Under the pieces are notes generated by a model, which saw only the letters and a program-made list of their open reading frames with translations, was not told the DNA's origin and ran no database searches. Source: an uncultured Opitutia bacterium (lineage in GTDB: Bacteria; Verrucomicrobiota; Verrucomicrobiia; Opitutales; Opitutaceae). From it: a stretch of 64,000 nucleotides of DNA. The position numbers were made by a program, and so were the translations under genes. Within the stretch, counting starts at the first letter, position 1, and each line of letters begins with the position of its first letter. Below are positions 1 to 10,522 of this stretch, one piece after another. The stretch lies in NCBI GenBank assembly GCA_903862955.1, contig CAIPAH010000004.1, positions 62,001 to 126,000 on the forward strand, read 5' to 3'.

Positions 1-3000
1 GCCTACCTCGACATCGAGAGCATCGTCGGCACCGCCAGGGAAAAGGGCGTGCAGGCCATCCACCCGGGCTACGGTTTTCTCTCGGAAAACGCCGCGCTCG
101 CCCGCGCCTGCGAAAAGGCCGGCATCATTTGGGTCGGCCCGCGCCCGGAACTGCTAGAAATGATGGGCGATAAGACCGCCGCTCGCGCGCTCGCCAAGAA
201 GATCAACGTGCCCGTGTTGCCCGGCACCGAGGAGCCGGTTACCGACCGTGGCGCCGCGTTGAAGATCGCGAAGGAGATCGGCTTTCCCCTCATCATTAAG
301 GCGGCGTTCGGCGGCGGCGGTCGCGGCATGCGCGTGGTGCACAAGGCCGGCGACCTTGCTGCGCTGCTCGACGAGGCGCAGGCGGAGGCCGAGCGCGCGT
401 TCGGCAATCCGGCGGTCTTCCTCGAGAAATACATCGCCAATGCCAAGCACATCGAGGTGCAGATCCTCGGTGACCAGCATGGCAACGTCATCCACCTGCA
501 CGAGCGCGACTGCTCCGTGCAGCGCCGCCACCAGAAGGTCGTCGAGGTCGCGCCCAGCTTCGGCCTGCCCAAGGGCGTGATCACGGAGCTGTGCGAGGCC
601 GCGGCGCGCATGGCGCGCGCGGTGCGCTACGATAACGCCGGCACGATCGAATTTCTCTACGACCTCGACCGGCACGAGTGGTTCTTCATCGAGATGAACC
701 CGCGCATCCAGGTGGAACACACGGTAACGGAGGTCGTCACCGGGCTCGATCTCGTCCGCGCGCAGATCCTGATCGCGCAGGGCCATGCGCTGCACTCGGA
801 CGCGGTCGGCATGCCAACACAGGAAAACGTCCCGTGCAACGGCTTCGCGATCCAGTGCCGCATCACGACGGAGGACCCGGAGAACAAGTTCGTGCCCGAC
901 TACGGCCGCATCATCGCCTATCGCTCGCCGGGCGGCTTCGGCGTGCGCCTTGACGGCGGCATGGGTTACTCCGGCGCCGTCATCACGCCGTTCTACGACT
1001 CGCTGCTCGTGAAGTGCATCACCAGCGGCCAGACCTACGAGATCGCGATGGCCCGCGCGCGGCGCGTGCTGAGCGAATTCCGCATCCGCGGGGTGAAGAC
1101 CAACATCCCGTTCCTCGAGAACGTCATCGCGCACCCGCTCTTCCGCTCCGGCGCGGCCACTACGACGCTGATCGACACCTCGCCGGAACTGTTCGCCTTC
1201 AAGCCCCGCCGCGACCGCGCGTCGAAGCTGCTCAATTTCCTCGGCAACGTCGTCGTCAACGGCAACCCGCACGCCAAGGGCTACCGCCCGTCCAAGCCGC
1301 CGGCTCACGCCGTCGCCCCGGGCCAGGACGACCGCAGTGCGCCGCCGCCCGGCACGCGGCAGCGGCTGCTCGAGCTGGGCCCGAAGAAGTTTTCGGCGTG
1401 GACGCTCGCGCAGAAGCAGCTGCTCGTGACGGACACGACGTTTCGTGACGCGCACCAGTCGCTCATGGCCACGCGCGTGCGCAGCTACGACCTGCTGGCC
1501 TGCGCGGGCTTCCTCGCGCGGCGCGCGCCGGAGCTTTACTCGCTCGAGATGTGGGGCGGCGCGACCTTCGACACCGCGATGCGCTTCCTCAATGAGGACC
1601 CGTGGGAACGCCTGCGCCACCTGCGGGCGCGCGTGCCGAACATCTGCTTCCAGATGCTGTTCCGCGGCGCGAACGCCGTGGGCTACACCAATTATCCTGA
1701 CGCGGTCGTTGCCGGTTTCGTCCGTCACGCCGCGGCGGAGGGCATGGACATCTTCCGGATCTTCGACTCGCTGAACTATCTCCCCAACCTGCGCGTGGCG
1801 ATGGAGGCGGTCCAGGACACGCACGCCGTCTGCGAGGCCGCGCTCTGTTACTCGGGCGACATTCTCGACGGGCAACGGGACAAATTTACGCTGAAGTATT
1901 ACGTGAAGATGGCGCGCGAGCTTGAGCGCATGGGCGCACATGTGCTCGCCATCAAGGACATGGCCGGTCTCTGCCGGCCCTACGCCGCGCACAAGCTGGT
2001 GAAGGCATTGAAGGAGGAAGTGGGGCTGCCGATTCATTTCCACACCCACGACACGAGCGGCATCGCGTCGTCGTCCATCCTGCGGGCCGCCGACGCCGGC
2101 GTGGACATCGTCGACCTCGCCACGGCGTCCATGTCGGGCAGCACGGCGCAGCCCAACCTCAACTCGCTCGTGGCTGCGCTGCAGCACACGCCGCGCGACA
2201 CCGGGCTCGACCTCGACGCGCTGAACAAATTTTCGGACTACTGGGAGTTGGTGCGGGAATATTACCGGCCGTTCGACACTGCGCCAAAGACCGGCAGCGC
2301 CGAGGTCTACCTGCACGAAATGCCGGGCGGGCAATACACCAACCTCAAGGAGCAGGCCGTTTCCATGGGCGTCGCCCACCGCTGGCCGGAAATCGCGCGC
2401 ACCTACGCCGAGGTGAACCAGCTCTTCGGTGACATCATTAAGGTCACGCCCTCGTCAAAGGTCGTTGGCGACATGGCGCTGTTCCTGTTCTCGCGCGGCA
2501 TCAAGCCCGCCGACGTCGTCAACCTCGAGCCCGGCGCCACGCCGTTCCCGGAGAGCGTGATCGACATGCTGAGCGGCGGGCTAGGCTGGCCGGATGGCGG
2601 CTGGCCTGTCGGGATGTGGCGCGCCGTGCTCGGCGAAAGGAAATTCAAGGAAGCCCAGGCGAAATACAAAGCGGCTCTCGCCGCCGAAAAGAAGCGCAAG
2701 GCCGGAAAGGGCCCTCACGCCGCGAAGACATTGGTCGCCGCAGGCGCCGCCGAACTGGCCGCGCTGAAAAAGCCGCTGGCCGACAAGCTCCGCCGCGAAC
2801 CGACGGATGACGAGTTTTACTCGCACCTGATGTATCCGCAGGTGTTCGCCGACTTTGCGAAACACCAGCGCGACTTTGGCGACGTGAGCGTGCTCCCGAC
2901 GCCGGCGTTTTTCTACGGCTTGCGCCCGCGCGAGGAAATCTCCGTCGAGATCGAGGAGGGCAAGGTCCTCATCATCCGCCTCGTCAGCGTCGGCGACCCC

Positions 3001-3342
3001 GACAAGGACGGCCGCCGCCCGGTCACCTACGAGCTGAACGGCATCACGCGCGAGGTGTTCATCGCGGACAAATCCGTCACGGCCACGGCGAAGTCCCGCC
3101 CGAAGGCGGATCTCGCCGACCCGCTGCAGGTCGCGGCGCCCATCCCTGGGTTGATCGTGGTCCTCTCCGCGTCGGTCGGCGCCAAAGTTGCGAAGGGCGA
3201 CAAGCTCTTCATGATGGAAGCGATGAAGATGCAGACGACGATCTACGCGCCAGCCGATGGCGTGATTGCCGAACTCCATGCGGGTGTTGGCGACACGGTG
3301 GAGTCGAAGGACCTGATTGTGAAGCTGAGGCCCGCCGGGTGA
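1..3342 (+). CDS. pyc: Pyruvate carboxylase (biotin carboxylase + carboxyltransferase + biotinyl domain), 5' truncated by window edge
   Basis: ORF open from base 1 (AYLDIESIVGTAREKGVQAIHPGYGFLSEN); carboxyltransferase TDTTFRDAHQSLMATRVR; biotinyl motif MMEAMKMQT near C-terminus. Confidence 0.96.
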   Translation, partial: AYLDIESIVGTAREKGVQAIHPGYGFLSENAALARACEKAGIIWVGPRPELLEMMGDKTAARALAKKINVPVLPGTEEPVTDRGAALKIAKEIGFPLIIKAAFGGGGRGMRVVHKAGDLAALLDEAQAEAERAFGNPAVFLEKYIANAKHIEVQILGDQHGNVIHLHERDCSVQRRHQKVVEVAPSFGLPKGVITELCEAAARMARAVRYDNAGTIEFLYDLDRHEWFFIEMNPRIQVEHTVTEVVTGLDLVRAQILIAQGHALHSDAVGMPTQENVPCNGFAIQCRITTEDPENKFVPDYGRIIAYRSPGGFGVRLDGGMGYSGAVITPFYDSLLVKCITSGQTYEIAMARARRVLSEFRIRGVKTNIPFLENVIAHPLFRSGAATTTLIDTSPELFAFKPRRDRASKLLNFLGNVVVNGNPHAKGYRPSKPPAHAVAPGQDDRSAPPPGTRQRLLELGPKKFSAWTLAQKQLLVTDTTFRDAHQSLMATRVRSYDLLACAGFLARRAPELYSLEMWGGATFDTAMRFLNEDPWERLRHLRARVPNICFQMLFRGANAVGYTNYPDAVVAGFVRHAAAEGMDIFRIFDSLNYLPNLRVAMEAVQDTHAVCEAALCYSGDILDGQRDKFTLKYYVKMARELERMGAHVLAIKDMAGLCRPYAAHKLVKALKEEVGLPIHFHTHDTSGIASSSILRAADAGVDIVDLATASMSGSTAQPNLNSLVAALQHTPRDTGLDLDALNKFSDYWELVREYYRPFDTAPKTGSAEVYLHEMPGGQYTNLKEQAVSMGVAHRWPEIARTYAEVNQLFGDIIKVTPSSKVVGDMALFLFSRGIKPADVVNLEPGATPFPESVIDMLSGGLGWPDGGWPVGMWRAVLGERKFKEAQAKYKAALAAEKKRKAGKGPHAAKTLVAAGAAELAALKKPLADKLRREPTDDEFYSHLMYPQVFADFAKHQRDFGDVSVLPTPAFFYGLRPREEISVEIEEGKVLIIRLVSVGDPDKDGRRPVTYELNGITREVFIADKSVTATAKSRPKADLADPLQVAAPIPGLIVVLSASVGAKVAKGDKLFMMEAMKMQTTIYAPADGVIAELHAGVGDTVESKDLIVKLRPAG

Positions 3343-3349
3343 GCGTTGG

Positions 3350-3410
3350 GTAGGTCGGGCTTTACGCCCGATATCCGCCTAAGCATATCGGGGATAAACC
3401 CCGACCTACG
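3350..3410. repeat. Family A intergenic inverted repeat (GTAGGTCGGGCTTTACGCCCGATAT ... ATCGGGGATAAACCCCGACCTACG)
   Basis: inverted arms between convergent pyc and nitronate monooxygenase genes. Confidence 0.85.
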
Positions 3411-4821
3411 CTCCGCGCAAATAGTGGAGGACGTCTTCCGCGCGGTAGTAATCCTCGCCGTCGCGGGCGAGGCGAGCGACCGTGGCCACTTCATTACCTG
3501 CGGTCACAAGGGCGGGCTCCGATCCCGTGGCCCGCAACTGACCCAAGTCCACGGTCGCCATGAGTCCGTTGCAGAGGCATTTCCGGCCGACGGTGTCGGC
3601 GAGGTTGCCACCCTTGCGCAGGTAGGCGTCGAGCGGCTCGCCGCCGCAGCGATAACCGACGCTGCCATCGGATCTCCGATAGGCCTGCCGAAGGTAGCCA
3701 AGATCGCAGTTCTTTTCCCGGGCCGCGTAGGTCGCGGCTTCCGACAGCGTCCCGGAGAGTTCCGCGATCTTGAACGGAAAGCCGGTCGGTGATGCGGCGG
3801 GATCGGTGAAGACCCGGGCGGTGCCGGCGCGGCTGGCCTGAATGATGCGGCGCTTGAGGTCGGCGGCGATGCCGGACTCATCACAAAATGCGAATGCGGT
3901 GCCGACCTGGATGCCCGCCGCGCCGAGGGCCAGCGACTCAGCCAGCTTGTCGGGACGCGCTTGGCTGCCAGCGAGCCAGAACGGCAGGCCCAGCTCGCGA
4001 ATCTTGGCCAGGTCGGGCGTGTCGCGGGGACCGTAGACCGGCTCGCCACGCGCATCGAGCTGCAGCGGGCCGCGCGGAGGTGCGTTGTGGCCGCCGGCCA
4101 AATCGCTCTCGACGATGAAGCCGTCCACCCGGCCGCTGGACTTGCGGGCGAGGGTCAGCGCCAGCGTTGCCGAGGCCACGATGGCGAAAAAATACGGCCG
4201 CCGCAGCTGCGGCGGCGGACCGCCCCAGAAGGCGGACGGGTCAAAGCGGATCGTGAATTCGTCACCGGGCAGCGCACCTTCGACGTCGACTTTTTGCTCC
4301 GCCAATTCGCCTGCCGCCAGTTGGTCGATCAGGCCGGGGATGGCGCGCGGAATGCCCGCGCCCATCAGCACGTAATCCACGCCCGCCAGCATGGCGCCGT
4401 AGAGCGAGGGCAGGGTCGGGAGCTGGATTTTTTCGAGCAGGTTGAGCCCGACCACCCCGGTGTGACCGGATTTGGCGAGAAAGACCTCGGCGAAATTGGC
4501 CACCACGGTCAGCTCGGTCAGGGCCGGCGCGGGTTGCAGCGAAGGCATGGGCGTGCCTGCGAACGGCGCATCAGCCGGCTTGCCGCCGGGGAGGAAGTAG
4601 GCGGCGAGCACGCGCTGGGCCACCGCCGGGAGCGGAAATGCGGCGAGCGCGCGGCGCATCTCGCCCGAGGGATCACCCAACTGCAGCCGCCTGGCCAGCA
4701 CACTGGACAAGGCGGTGCCGGAGACGACGCCGAGTCCGCCGAGGCGTGACACGGCGCGCGCCAGCTCCCAGTTGGAGACTGCGGCTCCCATGCCGCCCTG
4801 AATAATGACCGGATGTGACAT
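3406..4821 (-). CDS. Nitronate monooxygenase / 2-nitropropane dioxygenase-like (PfaD-like) protein
   Basis: MSHPVIIQGGMGAAVSNWELARAVSRLGGLGVVSGT start; GGHNAP and GIQVGTAFAFCDESG motifs; start chosen at internal Met. Confidence 0.8.
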   Translation of the reverse strand: MSHPVIIQGGMGAAVSNWELARAVSRLGGLGVVSGTALSSVLARRLQLGDPSGEMRRALAAFPLPAVAQRVLAAYFLPGGKPADAPFAGTPMPSLQPAPALTELTVVANFAEVFLAKSGHTGVVGLNLLEKIQLPTLPSLYGAMLAGVDYVLMGAGIPRAIPGLIDQLAAGELAEQKVDVEGALPGDEFTIRFDPSAFWGGPPPQLRRPYFFAIVASATLALTLARKSSGRVDGFIVESDLAGGHNAPPRGPLQLDARGEPVYGPRDTPDLAKIRELGLPFWLAGSQARPDKLAESLALGAAGIQVGTAFAFCDESGIAADLKRRIIQASRAGTARVFTDPAASPTGFPFKIAELSGTLSEAATYAAREKNCDLGYLRQAYRRSDGSVGYRCGGEPLDAYLRKGGNLADTVGRKCLCNGLMATVDLGQLRATGSEPALVTAGNEVATVARLARDGEDYYRAEDVLHYLRGA

Positions 4822-4993
4822 GTATTGAAACTCCCCGGTCATGGTGGTGCCCGGCGGAAAAACCGAAGGCATTGGAACGGCCGATATGTCCGGCTATCCT
4901 GCCCCATCCGCTCTCGCAAAGAAAGGCCCATACCCCGCCCTGCGCAGTTATTAGCGCCACCGCCTCCGCAATAATTGCTATTTCGCTCTTCGG

Positions 4994-5563
4994 TTAGCTC
5001 CGGTCGGGCGGCGGGTTGAGGTCTCCATACCCCTTGTAGCCATCGATGCTCACGCGGTTTTTCTGCTGGCGGTATTCCTGCAGGCCTTCGGGCCCCTTCT
5101 TTTCCGCCCAGCGGTCGAGAAGGTCGCGCTCGCCTTTGAAATTCATCAATGGCACCGCGTAGCCGCAGGAATCGCCGATGCGCATGATGGCGACGCGGAT
5201 GATACCTCGTGCGCCCGGGTTGCCGGGAAAAAGCGCGAGCAATTTCGGAAAATCCCGGTGACTCGGATAGACGACCTCGGCACGGCCGTGCAGCCGAACG
5301 ACTTTGGGTGGGCCGTCGAAAGCGCAGAACATGATCACGATCCGGCCGTTTTCCTGGATGTGCGCGACCGTCTCGATGCCGCTGCCGGTCAGGTCGAGAT
5401 AGGCGACTTCACGTTCGCCGAGGATCCGAAACGTGTCGCCACCTTTCGGCGAGCAATTGACGTGACCCTCCCGCGCGAGCGGCGCCGTCGCCACGAAGAA
5501 AACCTTCTGCGCCTGCAGCCACGCCTGCAGTTCCGGGCTCAGGTTCTCGTAGGTTTTTCCCAT
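4994..5563 (-). CDS. Pyridoxamine 5'-phosphate oxidase family protein
   Basis: FVATAPLAREGHVNCSPKGGDTFRILGEREVAYLDLTGSGIETVAHIQENGRIVIMFCAFDGPP typical of PPOX-like split-barrel proteins. Confidence 0.8.
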   Translation of the reverse strand: MGKTYENLSPELQAWLQAQKVFFVATAPLAREGHVNCSPKGGDTFRILGEREVAYLDLTGSGIETVAHIQENGRIVIMFCAFDGPPKVVRLHGRAEVVYPSHRDFPKLLALFPGNPGARGIIRVAIMRIGDSCGYAVPLMNFKGERDLLDRWAEKKGPEGLQEYRQQKNRVSIDGYKGYGDLNPPPDRS

Positions 5564-5572
5564 AGGAGTCCT

Positions 5573-5878
5573 TTATTGCGCGAACTCCGGACGATCGGAC
5601 ACCAGAACGGCAAAGTGCTTCGACGTGCTTTTCAAGCGATCGGGCAGGACCGCTTGGTATTGTTTAGACCGATAGAATTCGCGCGCCTTCTCGGGCGACG
5701 TGAACCGGAAGATCACGGTTTGGTGCCCGACCTTTTCTCCCTCGAGTACTTCGGTCTTCGGCTCGTAGACCAGGAATTCAAGCAGGCCGGAAAGCACCTG
5801 CGCCTTGGCCTTGGCTTGGTACTGTGTGAACAACTTTGCGTCATCCACGTCGTAGTTCAGAATAATGTAAGAAGACAT
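5573..5878 (-). CDS. DUF1330 domain-containing protein
   Basis: MSSYIILNYDVDDAKLFTQYQAKAK...VIFRFTSPEKAREFYRSKQYQAVLPDRLKS. Confidence 0.75.
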   Translation of the reverse strand: MSSYIILNYDVDDAKLFTQYQAKAKAQVLSGLLEFLVYEPKTEVLEGEKVGHQTVIFRFTSPEKAREFYRSKQYQAVLPDRLKSTSKHFAVLVSDRPEFAQ

Positions 5879-5984
5879 GGCGGTTAGGCTCTCATCCTGT
5901 CGTAAGTCAGTCGTTGGCTTATCTAAAATCGAGTTAATTGGCCCTGGCGATTGACCCACGTCGGATGGAGGCGAAGCTGAATTC

Positions 5985-6653
5985 ATGAATCCCGAGCAAT
6001 GGACCGAGGTGGATCGCTACATCGGCAGCGCGCTGATCCCGGCGGATCCGGTGCTGGACGCGGCGCTCAAGGCCAGTGCTGATGCGGGGTTGCCGGCGAT
6101 CAACGTGTCGCCAGCGCAGGGGAAACTCCTGCACCTGCTCACGCGCATCCACGGTGCGCGCCGGGTGCTCGAGGTCGGCACGCTGGGCGGCTACAGCACG
6201 ATCTGGCTCGCGCGCGGGATGCTGCCGGCGGGCGGCAAGGTGGTGACGCTCGAGGTCGACCCGAAGCACGCCCGGATCGCGCGGACGAATTTTGAACACG
6301 CGGGCCTCGCCAAGATGATCGAGGTGCGCGAAGGCCGGGCGCTCGACACGCTGCCGCAGCTGGCCACGGAGGGTCGCGGACCGTTTGACCTAATTTTCAT
6401 CGACGCCGACAAGGTCCGGATTCCGGAATATTTCACGTGGGCGCTGAAGCTCTCACGCCGCGGATCAGTCATCATCGTCGACAACGTCATTCGCAAGGGC
6501 GAGGTGACCGATGCGCAGAGCAGCGACCCCAGTGTGCAGGGCGTGCGTCAGCTGAATGAGCTGCTGGCGAAGGAAACGCGCGTCTCTGCCACCACGATCC
6601 AGACCGTCGGCAGCAAGGGCTACGACGGCTTCACGCTAGCGGTGGTGAATTGA
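5985..6653 (+). CDS. SAM-dependent O-methyltransferase (COMT family)
   Basis: VLEVGTLGGYSTIWLARGMLPAGGKVVTLEVDPKHARIARTNFEHAG; DLIFIDADK motif. Confidence 0.88.
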   Translation: MNPEQWTEVDRYIGSALIPADPVLDAALKASADAGLPAINVSPAQGKLLHLLTRIHGARRVLEVGTLGGYSTIWLARGMLPAGGKVVTLEVDPKHARIARTNFEHAGLAKMIEVREGRALDTLPQLATEGRGPFDLIFIDADKVRIPEYFTWALKLSRRGSVIIVDNVIRKGEVTDAQSSDPSVQGVRQLNELLAKETRVSATTIQTVGSKGYDGFTLAVVN

Positions 6654-6705
6654 GTGATTTGCGTTTGCGGCCGGGCGGGTGGGGCACCTGACTCGCGGGC
6701 GACGC

Positions 6706-9267
6706 ATGAGGCTACTTTTTCGCCTACTCGCCGGGGCAGCGCTGGCCACCGGCCTCGTGCGGGCGGAATCCACGGTTCAGTTCGGTCCCCCGGCGTCCTG
6801 GGTGGTGCCGGAGCAGTTGGCGCAGTGGCCGCCGACGCCGCCGGGGGACGTAAGTTACGGCTATGACTTCCTGCAGCTCGATACGCAGGTGTCCGTGCGC
6901 GAGCAGGAAACCTACGTTCATCGCGTGTATCGCGTGACGGCTGAGGGATCATTGCAGTCGGCATCGCGCCTGACGCTGGATTTCAACCCGAGCTACCAAC
7001 GCCTGACGGTGCATCACCTCCGGGTCATTCGCGACGGTCAGGTGGAGGACCGGTTGAAGACGACGCCGGTGAAAGTCATCCAGCAGGAGCGCGACCTCGA
7101 CCGTCACATGCTGAACGGCGAGCTGACGGCCCTGTGGGTCTTGGAGGACATCCGGGTGGGGGACGTGGTGGACTACGCCTACACGCAGCGCGGATGGAAT
7201 CCGGCGCTGGGCCGCAGCTATTTTTCCCGCGTGCCCACCGGGTGGGCGGTGCCCGTGCGGAGCGAACGCTTCCGGCTGGTCGCGCCCGCGGGACATCTCC
7301 CGGCGAACCAGTCGCACGGGCCGGGTCGCAGCGAACCGCTGCGCAGCAAACTGGGAAATGACGAGGTGCTGACGTGGACCGGCCGGGACCTCGCGCCGAT
7401 CGCGGAGGACGGGGAAACCCCGGACTGGTACGAGGCCTATCCCGCGATGCAGCTGTCGGAATACACCTCCTGGGGCCAGGTGGTGCGCTGGGCGGAACCG
7501 CTCTATGCGCTGCCGGATCCAATTCCGGAATCCGTGCGGCGACAGGCGGAAAAGCTCACGGCCGGCGCGCGCAATCCCGGCGAGCAGGCCGCGGCGCTGC
7601 TCCAATTTGTGCAGCAGGAAATCCGCTATCTGGGCATGGAGCTCGGCACGGGTTCCTACCGGCCGAATCCGCCCGATCAGGTGCTGTCGCGGCGGTTTGG
7701 CGACTGCAAGGACAAGACCATGCTGTTTTGCGCGATGGGCCGCGCGGTGGGGCTCACGGTTTACCCGGCGTTGTTGCACACGACGTATGGCCGGCATATC
7801 GAGGGATGGCTGCCCACGCCGCTGGCCTTTGACCACGTGATCGCCGTGCTGTCGTTGCCCGGCGGGAAGATGCTGTGGACTGACCCGACGCTGACCTACC
7901 AGAAAGGCGAGATTCCGTGGCGCGGCCTGCCGGATTATGAATCCGCGCTGATCATCCGGCCCGGCAACGACCGTTTCACGCCCGTGGATGCAGCAAACAT
8001 GATCCACGGCACCACCGTCATCGAGGAAACCATCGATGTGCCCGCCTTCACGCAGCCCTCCCACCTGCATATCCGCAGCACTTACACGGGTCGGGACGCC
8101 GACGGCATTCGCCGGGAATTCGCGCAGAACCGCCCGGCGGAGATCAGCAAGTCTTACGTCAATTACTACGCGGCCGCCTATCCCGGCCTGCAAGCGATCC
8201 AGCCGCCGCGGATGAGCGAGATTGACCTGCGGAACATCGTCTTCGTGGACGAAGACTACACGCTGCCGAGCCTCTGGAAACACGACGGCACCACGCACCG
8301 GTGGCGGGCGGAATTCTACCCCAAACCGATCATCGACCTGGCCCAGCGCCCCACCGCCCCGGTGCGCACGATGCCGCTGGCCATCTCGCATCCCCGGCAC
8401 GCCGTCCTGACGACGACGGTGAAACTGCCGATGGTTTGGAAAGTTAACCCCGCCGAGAAGACGATGGAAAGCGACGGCTTCCGCGGCCGGGTGGGCATCA
8501 GTGTCCGCGACGACGGTCGCACCGTGACGATGCATTACACGTGGGACACGAAGGCGGACCACGTGGAGCCCGCGCAGGTGGCGCAGCATATCGAGGCGTT
8601 GAACCGCTTTCGAGACGCCCTCGGCTACACGCTGACCCACTCGGACGGCACGGCGGTGGCGCCGCCCGACCAAAGCAATTACCGGGTGAACTGGCTGCTC
8701 GTGCTGGTGGTGCTGCTGACGCTGACCGCCACGGGTTTGGTCATCCGCGCGACCTTGGCGCGCAACCATCCCATGCCGCCGTCGCTGCCGGCACCGGGGG
8801 ACGAGCGGCTGGTGGGCTTGGGGGGTTGGCTGATTTTGGTGGGGATCGGGGTCACGGTTACACCCTTTCGCGTGGGTTTCCTGAGCGTGTGGCGGTCGCG
8901 CCAGTGGTTGAACCAAACCACATGGGAGGCCATCACCCTGCCGGGAACCGCCTCCTATCGCGAAAACTTGGGACCGCTGCTGCTGGGGGAAATCTCGGGC
9001 AATCTCGTGCTCTTCATCGGGGCGATCTGGCTGGTAATTTTGTTTTACGGGCGGCGCCGGCTTTTTCCCAAAGTCTTCATCGGGGTCGTGAGTTTTGCGC
9101 TGGTGATGGTGCTCACCGACCTGCTGCTCGCGGAATGGCTCATGAAGGTTTCGCCCGAAAACGAGGCCAAGGCCGCCGGCGAATTAACCCGGTGTCTGGT
9201 CCAGGCCCTCATTTGGATCCCCTACATGCTGAAATCCCGCCGGGTTCGATTGACGTTTACCCGCTGA
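6706..9267 (+). CDS. DUF3857 / transglutaminase-like protein with C-terminal DUF2569-like membrane region
   Basis: N-terminal signal-like segment; transglutaminase core RRFGDCKDKTMLFCAMGRAVGLTVYPALL; C-terminal multi-TM segment GLGGWLILVGIGVTVTPFRVG. Confidence 0.8.
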   Translation: MRLLFRLLAGAALATGLVRAESTVQFGPPASWVVPEQLAQWPPTPPGDVSYGYDFLQLDTQVSVREQETYVHRVYRVTAEGSLQSASRLTLDFNPSYQRLTVHHLRVIRDGQVEDRLKTTPVKVIQQERDLDRHMLNGELTALWVLEDIRVGDVVDYAYTQRGWNPALGRSYFSRVPTGWAVPVRSERFRLVAPAGHLPANQSHGPGRSEPLRSKLGNDEVLTWTGRDLAPIAEDGETPDWYEAYPAMQLSEYTSWGQVVRWAEPLYALPDPIPESVRRQAEKLTAGARNPGEQAAALLQFVQQEIRYLGMELGTGSYRPNPPDQVLSRRFGDCKDKTMLFCAMGRAVGLTVYPALLHTTYGRHIEGWLPTPLAFDHVIAVLSLPGGKMLWTDPTLTYQKGEIPWRGLPDYESALIIRPGNDRFTPVDAANMIHGTTVIEETIDVPAFTQPSHLHIRSTYTGRDADGIRREFAQNRPAEISKSYVNYYAAAYPGLQAIQPPRMSEIDLRNIVFVDEDYTLPSLWKHDGTTHRWRAEFYPKPIIDLAQRPTAPVRTMPLAISHPRHAVLTTTVKLPMVWKVNPAEKTMESDGFRGRVGISVRDDGRTVTMHYTWDTKADHVEPAQVAQHIEALNRFRDALGYTLTHSDGTAVAPPDQSNYRVNWLLVLVVLLTLTATGLVIRATLARNHPMPPSLPAPGDERLVGLGGWLILVGIGVTVTPFRVGFLSVWRSRQWLNQTTWEAITLPGTASYRENLGPLLLGEISGNLVLFIGAIWLVILFYGRRRLFPKVFIGVVSFALVMVLTDLLLAEWLMKVSPENEAKAAGELTRCLVQALIWIPYMLKSRRVRLTFTR

Positions 9268-9853
9268 TTTCGGTCCCGCCGCTTGCTTCCTGAACCATCG
9301 CGGCAACATCGGGTGGCAGAGTAAGCGAACGGGCCAGCTCCTGCCCGCGCGGGCTGAGTTTCCGCCAGGACTTCCGGAGGATATCGATGAATTTTTCGCG
9401 GGGATACCCGGAGTGCTGCGCGGCGAAGGCCTTGATCTCGCTTTCCAGAAAAACCAGCACGGCGGCATCCTCGAGTGCCTGGGTGCCGGCATTCGTCTTG
9501 AGGCCGGTCTTGGAAACCCACGTGGCGGCCTCGTCCGCCTCGGCCGCGGCTACGCCGGCGAGCAGCAGGAGTTCCTTGGCGCGGGCGGCTTGCTTGACGT
9601 AGAGCGATCTCCGCCACGCCAGATACCCGGCCTTGCCCTCGGGAAAGCTCGCGCGCGGCACCGACCAGCGCTCGAGGTGCTGGCAGCGTGCGGCGAGGCG
9701 CAGCAGCGGTGACGCGTCCGGCACGAGCTTGACGACCCACGCCTCGATCTGCCCGGCATAGACCAACTCTGCCGGCTGGCCGTCGGAGCCGAGGGTGGGA
9801 TCCGCGGCATGCGCGGCGTCGATCAATTCACGGGCGCGGGAGTAGGGTGCCAT
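9257..9853 (-). CDS. DUF4202 domain-containing protein
   Basis: RARELIDAAHAADP...AARCQHLERWSVPRASFPEGKAGYLAWR...KTNAGTQALEDAAVLVFLE. Confidence 0.75.
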   Translation of the reverse strand: MAPYSRARELIDAAHAADPTLGSDGQPAELVYAGQIEAWVVKLVPDASPLLRLAARCQHLERWSVPRASFPEGKAGYLAWRRSLYVKQAARAKELLLLAGVAAAEADEAATWVSKTGLKTNAGTQALEDAAVLVFLESEIKAFAAQHSGYPREKFIDILRKSWRKLSPRGQELARSLTLPPDVAAMVQEASGGTEISG

Positions 9854-9978
9854 GAGGCGCTAACCTGAAACAGGAAACGGGTTTCGCGCAAGCGGCGCCG
9901 GCGAGGACAAGCGCTGCGGCATATTCGCCCTGTTCCGCCGGGGCCGCGGGGTGTAAGCTATGGCCGGCCACTCCTCGC

Positions 9979-10443
9979 ATGCACACTCCCTCGCTCACCC
10001 AGCTCGTGCCGATCCTGCAACTCGCAGTCGGTCCTGTGATCCTCATTTCCGGCGTCGGCCTGCTACTGCTCACGCTCACCAACCGGTTTGGACGCATGCT
10101 CGACCGGTCGCGGACGATCATCCGGGAAATCACCGAGGGCAACCACGCGCCCTCGGTTGTGGCCAATCTCAATGACCAGGTGCAGATCCTGCACCGGCGG
10201 GCGCGCATCCTGCGGCTCTCCATCACCTTCGCGGCGGTGACGGTGCTCTGTGTGGGCGTGCTGATCCTGGGTTTGTTCGTCGCGGCGCTCGGACAGATCG
10301 AGCTGGCGGGGGCCCTCGTGGCGATCTTCTGCGTCGCCATCGTCGGGCTCATCGGGTCGATGCTGGCGTTCATCGCCGACATGAACCTCTCGCTGCGCGC
10401 GGCGCAGCTGGATTGGAAACGGATCGAGCGGACGGACGACTGA
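9979..10443 (+). CDS. DUF2721 domain-containing membrane protein
   Basis: LVPILQLAVGPVILISGVGLLLLTLTNRFGRMLDRSRTIIREI. Confidence 0.8.
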   Translation: MHTPSLTQLVPILQLAVGPVILISGVGLLLLTLTNRFGRMLDRSRTIIREITEGNHAPSVVANLNDQVQILHRRARILRLSITFAAVTVLCVGVLILGLFVAALGQIELAGALVAIFCVAIVGLIGSMLAFIADMNLSLRAAQLDWKRIERTDD

Positions 10444-10522
10444 GCCGGCTCCCGCCTTCGCCGAGCCTACGGCGGGCAGGCCCGCGTTCGCCTAGGCTGG
10501 GGCGGGCAAGCCAGCGTCAATT

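Noticed and set aside
154-2379. 741-aa minus-strand ORF opposite pyc, and many other long antisense ORFs (e.g. 6949-8916, 14116-15981, 18497-20140)
   Set aside because: Typical high-GC shadow ORFs: Arg/His/Val-rich compositions without recognisable domains, fully overlapping strongly supported genes.
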